This document shows positions 6,034 to 13,969 of a stretch of DNA of 17,880 nt, one piece after another. How positions within the stretch are numbered: the first letter of the stretch is position 1; every line of letters begins with the position of its first letter. Source of the stretch: Candidatus Jacksonbacteria bacterium (lineage in GTDB: Bacteria > Patescibacteriota > Patescibacteriia > UBA9629 > GWA2-43-13); assembly GCA_018698735.1 (NCBI GenBank), contig JABIPD010000096.1:1-17880 (forward strand), in the 5' to 3' direction. A program made the position numbers and the translations under genes. The notes beneath the pieces are model-generated. The model searched no databases and was not told the origin of the DNA. It worked only from the letters and a program-made list of their open reading frames with translations.

Positions 6034-6585
6034 CTATTGTGCTGGAGCAATAGTTGTTCTATCTATTTCTATTGTGATAGAAAATGTTGTTTCCTCCGCA
6101 CTAAGAATGTTCTGGATTGGTGAGGATATATTTTTTACAAAAGGTGATTTTTTTAGAGCCTCTTGAAAATTTAAAAAATGCTCGCGAGAAGGGGATATTC
6201 CGGAAAGTTGAATACTTGCAGCATTTTCTGTTGAGGTAATGGTGAACTCAGAAATTTCTATTTGGGCGGTTTTAGATTGCTCCAATTGTTGAATAACCGT
6301 TGACCACGAAGTAGTATTGTTAATTGCTCCTTGAGTTTGGGTAAAAAGACTATTTATGGCTATAATTTTTTGCTGAACCTTTGCGGCCGAAGTTGTTACC
6401 ACCCTTGTTTGCTCTGATAATTCTTGTATTTTTTGCTGAAGAAGCATTTTTGCTAGCAGCAATGAATTCGAAGTAAGAAAAAGAACAATAAAAAGAAGAA
6501 TAAAAAACTTTTTTAACAGCGTGTATGCTGTGTGGAGTTGTATTTCTCGTTTAAAGTAACGCGGAATAAGGTTGAGGGTAAGCAT
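6034..6585 (-). CDS. pilN: PilN-like pilus inner-membrane protein
   Basis: Inner-membrane protein whose short cytoplasmic N-terminus docks into PilM and whose periplasm-side domain pairs with PilO. In 183 residues it shows LTLNLIPR (2-9), the counterpart of the conserved INLLP peptide that binds PilM, one membrane helix (about 27-47), a coiled-coil segment (about 48-85) and an alpha/beta C-terminal domain. It starts 2 nt after the pilM stop. The tight spacing implies translational coupling, and no Shine-Dalgarno is present. The LNLIP motif just after pilM makes the assignment fairly secure. Confidence 0.86.
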   Translation of the reverse strand: MLTLNLIPRYFKREIQLHTAYTLLKKFFILLFIVLFLTSNSLLLAKMLLQQKIQELSEQTRVVTTSAAKVQQKIIAINSLFTQTQGAINNTTSWSTVIQQLEQSKTAQIEISEFTITSTENAASIQLSGISPSREHFLNFQEALKKSPFVKNISSPIQNILSAEETTFSITIEIDRTTIAPAQ

Positions 6586-6587
6586 AT

Positions 6588-7691
6588 CTATAATAATTTT
6601 TTCGGAAGCGGCATAACGTTTCTAAGTGCAAGGCCAATCGCAGTTGTGTAATGAGGCCTTTCGTGTGGAGGGATTGGGCACGGATGCGATAGCGAATGGT
6701 GAATATTAGTGAGTGGATCTCCGAGTTCGACTTTAATTTTTTGTTCTTTTGCAAGATATTCTGCGATTCCTGTGAGTTTAGATCCACCTCCAGTTAGGAT
6801 TATTTTGCTTAGAGGAGTTTTAGATTGCCAATGTGACTGGTAATATTTTTCTATTTCTTCTATTCGAGACAAAAGATCGTGGCCCATGTTGAGTAAAATT
6901 GTTTTGTAGGCAGCTGGAATAGATTTTTCTGGGTGGAATCCGTGCGTTTTTCTAAGAGCCTCTATTTCTTGGGGTGATTTTTTTAAAGCAACAGATAACT
7001 GATCCGTAATGGTGTTTCCTGAAATAGGAGCACTTACAGCGAGTTGAACGGTGTTATTAAGAACAAGACTCATTCCAGATCTGCTTGCTCCAAGATCTAC
7101 TACGATAACAGACGACTCTTTTTTAGGGAGCTTAAAAGGCACAAGCGCACGAGCAATAGCCACAGATTCTATTTCGAAAGCCTTGGGAATAAGATGCTGA
7201 TTAGAAAAGAGCTTTGTGTACTGTGTTATAACAGAACGGGGGGCAGCACCAACCGCAACAGTAATAGCATTTGTGCTTGTTTGAGTTATTTGCCAGTCGT
7301 ATGTAAGTTGTTCTGGAGGCACAGGAATATAGGCCTTCATTTCTTCTTTAATTTTAGGGTCAAGCGCCGCCCTGGTAAGTTCTTTTGGCGGGGGGATGGT
7401 AAAGGTTGAAAGATATGTTTCGGGCTCTGGAAGCGGGACAACTACCATTGGCTGATGAATACCTCCGCCTTGAAGAGATTGGCTCAGTTCTTCTATAAGT
7501 TCGCCAACAACCCTAGGTTTTTTTATGCCTCCTTTTACGATTGCGTCCTGTGGAATTTCCTGAGAATGAGCAGCTTTAATAATGGTAAGATTTTTACGGG
7601 TCTCAAGAGCAACGCCTTTTAATGTAGCGTCTGATATATCTATACCAATAGAAATTTTTCCTTTTTTATGAAACACAGAGAAATGATGCAT
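6588..7691 (-). CDS. pilM: PilM, actin-like ATPase of the type IV pilus
   Basis: Cytoplasmic actin-fold protein that binds ATP and the N-terminus of PilN, forming the ring under the pilus machine. In 367 residues it shows the first phosphate loop IGIDISDATLKGVAL (15-29), the second nucleotide motif VIVVDLGASRSGMSLV (195-210), and the adenosine loop ILTGGGSKLTGI (298-309). The segment EEMKAYIPVPPEQLTYDW (116-133) matches the conserved PilM region with PF(P) before a Trp. It follows the three pilin genes after a 161-nt gap with a structured repeat, and it leads pilN, pilO and the rest. The ATG at 7691 has no Shine-Dalgarno. Confidence 0.93.
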   Translation of the reverse strand: MHHFSVFHKKGKISIGIDISDATLKGVALETRKNLTIIKAAHSQEIPQDAIVKGGIKKPRVVGELIEELSQSLQGGGIHQPMVVVPLPEPETYLSTFTIPPPKELTRAALDPKIKEEMKAYIPVPPEQLTYDWQITQTSTNAITVAVGAAPRSVITQYTKLFSNQHLIPKAFEIESVAIARALVPFKLPKKESSVIVVDLGASRSGMSLVLNNTVQLAVSAPISGNTITDQLSVALKKSPQEIEALRKTHGFHPEKSIPAAYKTILLNMGHDLLSRIEEIEKYYQSHWQSKTPLSKIILTGGGSKLTGIAEYLAKEQKIKVELGDPLTNIHHSLSHPCPIPPHERPHYTTAIGLALRNVMPLPKKLL

Positions 7692-7710
7692 TTAAATTTC
7701 TAATTGCACT

Positions 7711-7819
7711 AATTACTAATTAATCTAATCAAATCCCAATAAACAATACATGAAGGTCTTGGCAGTATTGTGTTTTGGTGCTTGATTAGAAATTAGGTTA
7801 ATTAGATCAATTAGTAATT
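7711..7819. repeat. AT-rich interrupted inverted repeat between pilX and pilM
   Basis: AATTACTAATTAATCTAATC (first 20 nt of the arm 7711-7732) is matched by a near-perfect reverse complement at 7798-7819. Inside the arms, CTAATCAA (7725-7732) pairs with TTGATTAG (7782-7789), CCAA (7736-7739) with TTGG (7775-7778), and ACAATAC (7743-7749) with GTATTGT (7765-7771). The whole gap can therefore fold into one long hairpin with small internal loops. CTAATT-like words recur through it. It could be a mobile miniature inverted repeat or a processing or attenuation structure between two parts of the operon. No ORF lies inside. Confidence 0.7.
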
Positions 7820-7852
7820 CTGAACCTTTTGTCTAGTATTAGTATACCATTG

Positions 7853-9310
7853 TTAGTTTGTTTCTTTCCATGAAATAATTTCGTAGTGGTCGGATGTAAG
7901 CGGGAAGTGAGGTGGCGGTGAGTAGAGTAAATTTGCATCATAAATAATATTTCTTGTCTGATAACCGCTTCCGTCGCTGTATGCAAATCCATATCTGTCG
8001 TTGGTTGCAAGCATTCCATAAAGAGTTATCGTAGATCTAGTATGATATGGATCGCATGCTTCTCGGTACGAATTGTTGTGCCAATAGGGTGGCCTGTAGT
8101 AGTATCTTCCTACTCTTTCGTTTTGAGCAATAAGGGCTGCATCTATTCTTAAATCATCCTCGCTATTCATTCCTGTGCTTATGCTTCCTTGCGAAATAAG
8201 CGCAATCGAATCTTGCCCGTCGTACGTTGTGTAGAGGAGGTCTTTGTTTATAATAATGTCTTTGTGCTGTCCTGGTGCTTCTGGGAACCTTCCAGCCGCG
8301 ATTGTAATTCTTGCATTTGAAATTTGCCCGTCTACCCAAACGTGGTCTTCGGCAAATAGAAGGTTGTTCGAGGGGAATGGGTGTGTGCCTAAGAATGTCT
8401 CTCCTCCAGGTGCAATACTCCAGGTTCCCCAATTTTGCTGACCAGCGTTATTACATTTATTTGTTGGCGGTGACATGAGCGTATCTACTTGATACAAATC
8501 GAATGTGTCGTTTGTCTGAAGCACCATATGGTATCCGACTCCAGCTGAAGCTGCAAAATAAAGCCCATCGTTTTGTGCTAACGTTTTAAGGTTTGCAAGC
8601 GTCGAGGTGAGGCCATCGAAATCTATGGCAGGAACGCCTGTTGCTCTGCCGGCCTCAAATACATCTGGTCGAGCTGGAATGTTTTCTGGTGGAACTGGAT
8701 CAACAGGCTCTTTGTGCGTGTGAACGCCATGTTCGTTATTTCCAGAGTGGTCTGGGTCGTTATATTCTTCTTTTGAGCTAGAGACAATGTTATGAGCCAG
8801 CCCGTCGAACCGAATACCATCGTTTGAGTGTATGTGTCCGAATACCTCGGTTCCTTCTCCAAAGCGCATTTTATCGTTGGCTGCGACTGCGTATTTTGAA
8901 AAAGAAGGAACCCCTAATTGGGTTTCTATTGTACTGTCTTTATTTGTTACTCCAGAAAGCGAGCCAGTTGATTGAATAACAACAATAGTAGATCCGACTG
9001 AGGGTTCAGCAATGGCTAAGCTAAACTGTCCTATAGTGTTTAAATCTTTGTCTTGAAAATTATGAATATAAGGGCCTGGTGAACCAGTTCCATCTTGGAA
9101 ATCTTCAGGCGCATGTGCTAGATGCCAGCGGTAGTATTCGGTTCCAGATTCTGCGATTAAAAAAGCCTGTAGTTTTTGAGTTTCGTTGTGAGCACTTTGA
9201 ATAAGCAATCGAGCCCAGCTTACTAATCCTCCAAGTAAAAAGATCGCAATTGCAGAAAATACAATTACATGAATAAGGAGGCTTCCTCGATTTTGTGCAA
9301 ACAGCTTCAT
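7853..9310 (-). CDS. PilX-like minor pilin with large C-terminal beta domain
   Basis: A minor pilin candidate of 485 residues. A short basic leader (MKLFAQNRG) is followed by a hydrophobic helix (about 10-34). The likely prepilin cleavage is after Gly9, and position +5 of the mature helix is His rather than Glu, as in PilX/GspK-type tip pilins that also lack Glu5. The helix continues into QAFLIAESGTEYYRWHL, a typical PilX AESG motif. Beyond that is a long beta-rich domain with many Asn, Gly and His residues (HSNDGIRFDG; EHGVHTHKEP; repeated GQ-containing turns) and two Cys in the second half that could pair. Related proteins annotated as pilus PilX-like are frequent in Patescibacteria (recalled). 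It lies 1 nt after the pilW-like gene. The binding target is unknown. Confidence 0.75.
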   Translation of the reverse strand: MKLFAQNRGSLLIHVIVFSAIAIFLLGGLVSWARLLIQSAHNETQKLQAFLIAESGTEYYRWHLAHAPEDFQDGTGSPGPYIHNFQDKDLNTIGQFSLAIAEPSVGSTIVVIQSTGSLSGVTNKDSTIETQLGVPSFSKYAVAANDKMRFGEGTEVFGHIHSNDGIRFDGLAHNIVSSSKEEYNDPDHSGNNEHGVHTHKEPVDPVPPENIPARPDVFEAGRATGVPAIDFDGLTSTLANLKTLAQNDGLYFAASAGVGYHMVLQTNDTFDLYQVDTLMSPPTNKCNNAGQQNWGTWSIAPGGETFLGTHPFPSNNLLFAEDHVWVDGQISNARITIAAGRFPEAPGQHKDIIINKDLLYTTYDGQDSIALISQGSISTGMNSEDDLRIDAALIAQNERVGRYYYRPPYWHNNSYREACDPYHTRSTITLYGMLATNDRYGFAYSDGSGYQTRNIIYDANLLYSPPPHFPLTSDHYEIISWKETN

Positions 9311-9311
9311 A

Positions 9312-9920
9312 CTAAAAATTGTCTTTCAAATTTCTTAACATAACCTGCGTTGTGTACGTTCTTGGGGTAGTTGACTTCGAGCTTTCGAGTGGGCGTATAG
9401 CAGTTATTTTAACAAATCGAATGTCGGGAATGTTGACGGGCTCTTCGAGTGGGGGAGATGATCCGTTGTAGGTGTTGTCATAATATTTAAAAAGAGGATT
9501 GCTGCCATTTTGAATGCCATACATAACTGTGGTGGTGTTTTCGTTTTCCTCATTATATGTTGGTGGAGAACCAGTAGGTATGAGAGTAGATTTTTTGATA
9601 GCACCATTTTCGAGGAAGTATCTGATTCTTTGTTTTACGCCAACATTTTGAATGTCGGTATAGAATGTGAAAGCATTTGAGGTGGCTTCTGCAATTGGAT
9701 ATGCTCCTGTGCCAGAGTTTGATGCTGGACGAACCTCGTTAATAAAAGCAACAAGTAATTGCTGTGATTCTTGTTGGCTCGAAAAGGTGTTTGTTACCAG
9801 GCTATTAAGTGAAAATACATCTGATTGGAAGGTCAGAAAGAAAACAGAAATCAAAGCAAAAATTCCAATTGTTATTACAAGCTCGAGCATGGAAAATCCT
9901 TTGTGGAAAACGATTTTCAT
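9312..9920 (-). CDS. PilW/GspJ-like minor prepilin
   Basis: A 202-residue prepilin. The leader MKIVFHKG is followed by the class III cleavage site G|FSMLE; Glu13 is position +5 of the mature protein, and the helix LVITIGIFALISVFFLTF continues it. The C-terminal globular part contains AFTFYTD and an RIRYFLENGAI strand pair, as in PilW and GspJ, where a strand reports whether the base text is numeric or formatted (YFLENGxIxR). It lies 2 nt after the pilV-like gene and 1 nt before the pilX-like gene, so the three are surely co-translated. It would form part of the pilus-initiating minor pilin complex. Confidence 0.82.
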   Translation of the reverse strand: MKIVFHKGFSMLELVITIGIFALISVFFLTFQSDVFSLNSLVTNTFSSQQESQQLLVAFINEVRPASNSGTGAYPIAEATSNAFTFYTDIQNVGVKQRIRYFLENGAIKKSTLIPTGSPPTYNEENENTTTVMYGIQNGSNPLFKYYDNTYNGSSPPLEEPVNIPDIRFVKITAIRPLESSKSTTPRTYTTQVMLRNLKDNF

Positions 9921-9922
9921 AG

Positions 9923-11743
9923 TTATTCGTTTGGAGACAGCTGAATAAGATGGCTGTTTTCCGGTTGGCTAAGGGTAATACTGTCTATTGCTGTTTGGTA
10001 GCCAGCATGGTCGACGGTAATGGTATATTCATCGAGAGATAATCCTTGGAAAAGAACTTGGCCAGGTGGCGAACAGGCAGAGGTAAAGGTAAAGGCTAGT
10101 TCTGCCAGATTTGGAGTATAGTTTGTGTTTTCTGTTGAAAAGAAAATGTTATATCGTATATAGCGATCTCCGTTATGTCCTGCGTGAATATTTTTGTCGG
10201 CAGTTGTATAGTAGGTGCCACTCGTTCCATCTGGTCCAACAAAATTCCATGTTAGCTGATCGTTATTTGAAGCAAGCTGATATGTAAGGCTATTATCACC
10301 AGTCTCTGTCGGTTGGTCTTGTGGTTCCCAAGAGAGTTGATAAAAATTACTTGCCGAGCCGGTGTCGAATGTGGAAGAAGTTATCTCTCCAGATTCAGCA
10401 TATACTCCGAATGTTTGTAATAATGTTATCTCTCCAACGGGGTCGTTTATTTCCACATTTCCGTCTGAAGTGAAGAATTTTGTTTCGTCTGTGAAGATTT
10501 CTTGTCCACTGCCACCTTCCCATGATGTTTGTTGTAAAAATCCACGACCAGTGACAAGTGTTGTGCTTTCTTCTTCTTTTGTAATAATCACTGTGCTTTC
10601 GGCAAGTGGGAGAGAGGTTCCGCTGTCTTCAACGGTAATAAGAAGTGTGTTTGGGGTAAACGGCTCAAGAACCAATTGTACATTTTGTGTTGCATTTGGC
10701 GAAAGTGTGAAGGGTGATACGGGGAGAGATCCAGCTAATGCGTAGGTAGGTTCTATTGGCGTTGGCGTGTAGGTATCCCATTCCATATTAGCTAGGGACA
10801 AAAGGCCACTTGCATTTGTCTGTAGTGATTCTTGGTATTTATAAATAGGTGGATCTTCTGCTATCAGTTTTGACCCTTGAAGTGTGAAATCTATAAAAGG
10901 AACGGGCGTGCAGGTTGGTGTGACAGAAGAAATAGCCAGAGAGCTTAATTCGTCGATAGAGAAGCTAATATCGGTTACCGTTTGTTCTGCCACTGTTGCA
11001 TGAGGTTTTAAGGGGTTTTCATGTTCCTCTGTCGATACGGTTTGATGGGTAGAGAATCCTGATTTTGTAACAGTTATTTCGTAGTTTTCTGTTCCTGGCG
11101 GGGTATCTACAATTTGTAGCGTGCCTTCGCTATTGCTTGTTTCGTCTATCGCAATAGCAGGGAATTCGTCGTTATTTTCTATGTGAATACTCGCTCCTTG
11201 TACGGGCTGGCCAAAAGAATCGATAACATGAACAAATAATGCACCATTGCTAGATGTTGTTTCTAGGTTTTTAGGTGCAGCAAAGCTGGTGAATGTAAGT
11301 GGCTGAAACGAAATGCAAGAGTTGCAGTCTATTTTCACCTCGACGAGTTTGTAGTCTGCTGGCGAAAGGTCGTTCGGGTCGCCATTAATTGTTCCATCAA
11401 AAGGGTCGTCTATGTTTCGGATGGTTGTTTCTAGTGTGAATGGGATTCCATCTCGTGTGAGCGTCTGGGTGTGAGGAATAAGGCCAACAGGGATTCCTGC
11501 TTGTATGCCAATGTCGCTGTAAGTCAGGTTGCGAATAATTTCTAATTGCTCGTTGGCAAGCGCAGTAGCGGCTATTTTTTGTTTTGAAATAATGCTAAGC
11601 CTCACAAGTCGTGTGAATACCGAGTACACTCCCACACTTACAATAATAAAAATCATGACGGCTATAACCGTCTCCATAAGGGTAAATCCATGTTTGTTTT
11701 TTCTATTGCTAGGCAGTATGCCGATTTCTTTTGGAGACGCCAT
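9923..11743 (-). CDS. PilV-like prepilin with large modular adhesin-like extension
   Basis: A 606-residue prepilin, several times longer than a usual pilin. The ATG at 11743 is chosen (16 nt after the pilC stop); an earlier in-frame ATG at 11803 would overlap pilC. The leader ends at Gly19 in KHG|FTLMETVIA with Glu24 as +5, followed by a hydrophobic helix and the NEQLEIIRNLTYSDI segment typical of PilV. The extracellular part begins with a carboxypeptidase-regulatory-like beta sandwich (LFVHVIDSFGQPVQGASI ... YEITVTKSGF). A second such sandwich starts at LLITVEDSGTSLPLAESTVI and seems to resume at GQVLFQGLSLDEYTITVDHAGY. Between these halves sits another beta module (SSTFDTGS ... YIRYNIFFSTENTNYTPNL), resembling surface-protein carbohydrate- or ligand-binding sandwiches. 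Tip adhesin is the likely role, inferred from architecture. Confidence 0.82.
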   Translation of the reverse strand: MASPKEIGILPSNRKNKHGFTLMETVIAVMIFIIVSVGVYSVFTRLVRLSIISKQKIAATALANEQLEIIRNLTYSDIGIQAGIPVGLIPHTQTLTRDGIPFTLETTIRNIDDPFDGTINGDPNDLSPADYKLVEVKIDCNSCISFQPLTFTSFAAPKNLETTSSNGALFVHVIDSFGQPVQGASIHIENNDEFPAIAIDETSNSEGTLQIVDTPPGTENYEITVTKSGFSTHQTVSTEEHENPLKPHATVAEQTVTDISFSIDELSSLAISSVTPTCTPVPFIDFTLQGSKLIAEDPPIYKYQESLQTNASGLLSLANMEWDTYTPTPIEPTYALAGSLPVSPFTLSPNATQNVQLVLEPFTPNTLLITVEDSGTSLPLAESTVIITKEEESTTLVTGRGFLQQTSWEGGSGQEIFTDETKFFTSDGNVEINDPVGEITLLQTFGVYAESGEITSSTFDTGSASNFYQLSWEPQDQPTETGDNSLTYQLASNNDQLTWNFVGPDGTSGTYYTTADKNIHAGHNGDRYIRYNIFFSTENTNYTPNLAELAFTFTSACSPPGQVLFQGLSLDEYTITVDHAGYQTAIDSITLSQPENSHLIQLSPNE

Positions 11744-11759
11744 ATGAAAGGGATTGTTC

Positions 11760-12890
11760 CTAAAACTGTTGAGATAGGCTGTACATTGGCATGATAATGG
11801 CAACCGCCATCCCTCCGACTCCTACTCCGATAAGAACCATAAGTGCAGGTTCTAATATCGAAGGAAGGTTTTCCATTATTTGGCTTATTTCCTCCTCATA
11901 AAATTCGGCAAGCTCTTTTAGAACAGAATCGATGTTTCCGGTTTCCTCTCCAACATGAATGATTTCTCGGATGGTAGTTGGGTAAAGCTTGGGGAATTGT
12001 TTCATTATTTCTGATAGCAGCAGTCCTTTAGAAATGTCTCGCGTTAACTGTTTAATGCTATTGCTATAAAGGCTGTTGTTCAATGTGTCACCCGTGAGTT
12101 CCAATGCTTGAACAATGGGAAGGTTTGCAATTAACAATGAAGAAAAATTTCGAGCAAAACGAGCTATTTGAATTTTTTGAATAATACCGCCAATAATAGG
12201 AGAGGAAAGAAGCACGGTGTCGAGGATTTTTTTTCCTTTTGGTTTTTTGATAGCAAAAATAAAGAGAGCAATAACAGCAATAGCACCAACGCCAAAGAGA
12301 AGGCCATTTTGAATAATGGTTTCACTTATACCAATAAGAATACGTGTTGGCATTGGCAAAATAGCATTTGTCTCCGCAAAAATATCCGTAATTCGCGGAA
12401 TAACAAAGATTATCATTCCAATACCAATAAAAATCATGATAAAAATGACGATAACTGGATAGGTGAGTGCGCCTTTTATTTTAGAGACAAGTTCGTGTTC
12501 TTTTTTTGTCTGTTGGGTAAGAACACTCAGTGTTTCCTCGAGTGTTCCAGAGGATTCACCGGCTCGAATCATACTAACAAATATCGCAGGAAACAGGTTT
12601 GGATATTTTTCAAGCGCATCTGAAAGATTGTCGCCTTTCTCGACAGCCGCACGAATATGTAAAAGAGCTGTTTTAAAATGTTTTTTCTTTGTTTGAGTAG
12701 CTAAAATATCGAGAGCTCGAGATAACGAAACCCCTCCACGAAGCATCATTCCTAAATGCTGGGTAAATAAAATTTTGTCCACCGCAGTAATACGTTGGAA
12801 TCTATCTAAATATGATGCCTTTGGTTTCGATGTCTGTATTGGTTTGGGAGATTCTGAGGAGGTTTGTTTTTTGATCGGTTCTTTGATCAT
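11760..12890 (-). CDS. pilC: PilC/GspF-family pilus platform protein
   Basis: Polytopic inner-membrane platform that couples the ATPase PilB to pilin insertion. From the ATG at 12890 it has 376 residues; a TTG at 12905 is possible. Two related T2SSF halves are visible: the first contains FTQHLGMMLRGGVSLSRALDIL and FPAIFVSMIRAGESSGTLEETL, followed by membrane helices. The second repeats the pattern with FARNFSSLLIANLPIVQALEL and YPTTIREIIHVGEETGNIDSVL, then the closing membrane helix LEPALMVLIGVGVGGMAVAIIMPMY. The N-terminal 30 residues are a Lys/Ser/Pro-rich tail. It follows the response regulator gene and precedes the pilV-like gene by 16 nt. No Shine-Dalgarno is present. Confidence 0.95.
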   Translation of the reverse strand: MIKEPIKKQTSSESPKPIQTSKPKASYLDRFQRITAVDKILFTQHLGMMLRGGVSLSRALDILATQTKKKHFKTALLHIRAAVEKGDNLSDALEKYPNLFPAIFVSMIRAGESSGTLEETLSVLTQQTKKEHELVSKIKGALTYPVIVIFIMIFIGIGMIIFVIPRITDIFAETNAILPMPTRILIGISETIIQNGLLFGVGAIAVIALFIFAIKKPKGKKILDTVLLSSPIIGGIIQKIQIARFARNFSSLLIANLPIVQALELTGDTLNNSLYSNSIKQLTRDISKGLLLSEIMKQFPKLYPTTIREIIHVGEETGNIDSVLKELAEFYEEEISQIMENLPSILEPALMVLIGVGVGGMAVAIIMPMYSLSQQF

Positions 12891-12923
12891 TGAGTAAAAG
12901 ATCAAATTAAATAATCTTGATTA

Positions 12924-13892
12924 CTATTTTTGAGCGAGGGCACTTTCAACTTTGGTAATAATTTCGTCCATGGTGAAGTTTGCTTTTACAAGATAGTCTG
13001 TTGCATTTAATTCTTTTCCTTTTTCTATGTCGCTTTCTTGCCCAAGGTTTGAAAGAATAATTACTTTTGTGTTTTTTACCTTTTCGTCTTGGCTTGCGCG
13101 GATTCTTTTTAACACTTCAAATCCATCTATGTCGGGCATTATAATATCGAGTAAAACAACATCGGGTTTTACTTCTGAAATAATTTTAATAGCCTCTGCT
13201 CCATCCATAGCGGCGGTGAGTTCGTAACCTGCACCTGAGAGTTTTTTTGAAGCAAGCTCTCTTAAGAATTTATCATCTTCTGCTATAACAACTTTTGCCC
13301 CTGCGGTGGTTGTTGTCTGTGTAGGCGTAGCCGTTGGTGTTGGTTGAGTTGGAATTTGTTGCAGTGGTGCAGCTACTGGCGCTGGCTGTGCTGGAGTTTG
13401 TTGCAATGGGGTGGCTATTGGAGCTGGTTGAGCTGGGACTTGTTGGAGTGGTGCTGTTGCAGCTTGAGGCGCAGCAGCTGTTTGAGCTCCAGGTTGACTA
13501 GCTGCCGGCTGAGCACCGCTTGTAAGCGCCTGAATTTTTTGGAGTACTTCGTCTGGTGTAAGGGTTGTTTTTATTAAGTATTCTTGTACGCCAATCTGGT
13601 TTAGCTGTGCTATTTCTGCTGGATCTCCAGAGTTAGAAATAGCGAGTACAGGAATATTTTTGAGAGTTTCATCTTGTTTTATTGTTTTTAAAACATCTAT
13701 CCCTGCCATTTTAGGGAGAACTAAGTCGATAATTACAGCCGACGGCGGCTGAGCTTTTATTTTTTGAAGTCCATCTTCTCCGTCTTGTGCAACATCGGTT
13801 GAATAGCCTGCGCCATTAAGTTTTTTACGAAGAACTTCTACTAGAATTTGTTCGCTTTCAAGGAGAAGAAGTCGTGTTGGTTGATTTGTCAT
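12924..13892 (-). CDS. Response regulator with two receiver domains and no output domain
   Basis: A 322-residue protein from the ATG at 13892 (a TTG three codons earlier is also open). The first receiver (about 7-125) has phospho-acceptor Asp56 in VIIDLVLPKMAG and Lys108 in YLIKTTLTP, but its acidic pocket is Glu12-Ser-Glu14 in place of the usual Asp pair. A Gln/Pro/Ala-rich linker (about 126-198) includes three 14-residue repeats. The second receiver (about 199-322) is canonical: Glu-Asp-Asp (205-207), Asp249 in VVLLDIIMPDIDG, and Lys303 in DYLVKANFT. No DNA-binding or enzymatic domain is present, so it should act through protein contacts, like PilG or PilH. It lies between the kinase gene and pilC, which suggests that it regulates pilus assembly. 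Confidence 0.9.
   Translation of the reverse strand: MTNQPTRLLLLESEQILVEVLRKKLNGAGYSTDVAQDGEDGLQKIKAQPPSAVIIDLVLPKMAGIDVLKTIKQDETLKNIPVLAISNSGDPAEIAQLNQIGVQEYLIKTTLTPDEVLQKIQALTSGAQPAASQPGAQTAAAPQAATAPLQQVPAQPAPIATPLQQTPAQPAPVAAPLQQIPTQPTPTATPTQTTTTAGAKVVIAEDDKFLRELASKKLSGAGYELTAAMDGAEAIKIISEVKPDVVLLDIIMPDIDGFEVLKRIRASQDEKVKNTKVIILSNLGQESDIEKGKELNATDYLVKANFTMDEIITKVESALAQK
13329..13454. repeat. Three 42-bp tandem repeats coding for the receiver linker
   Basis: Three imperfect 42-bp units code for APLQQVPAQPAPIA, TPLQQTPAQPAPVA and APLQQIPTQPTPTA (residues 147-188 of the response regulator). They form a flexible Pro/Gln-rich hinge between the two receiver domains, and their number could vary between strains by slippage or recombination. 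Confidence 0.88.
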
Positions 13893-13969
13893 AGCATGCA
13901 AGGAAGAGGGGTGGGCTCTTGCGGTTAATAATATGTAAGTGTATCAGTTTCTTAGGCTCGTGAATACTT

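Noticed and set aside
12168..12623. Plus-strand 151-codon frame over pilC
   Set aside because: Asn- and Lys-rich low-complexity translation, antisense to a clear pilC gene.
13329..13454. CRISPR-like array
   Set aside because: The 42-bp units are contiguous, imperfect and in frame; they code for a protein linker and have no spacers.
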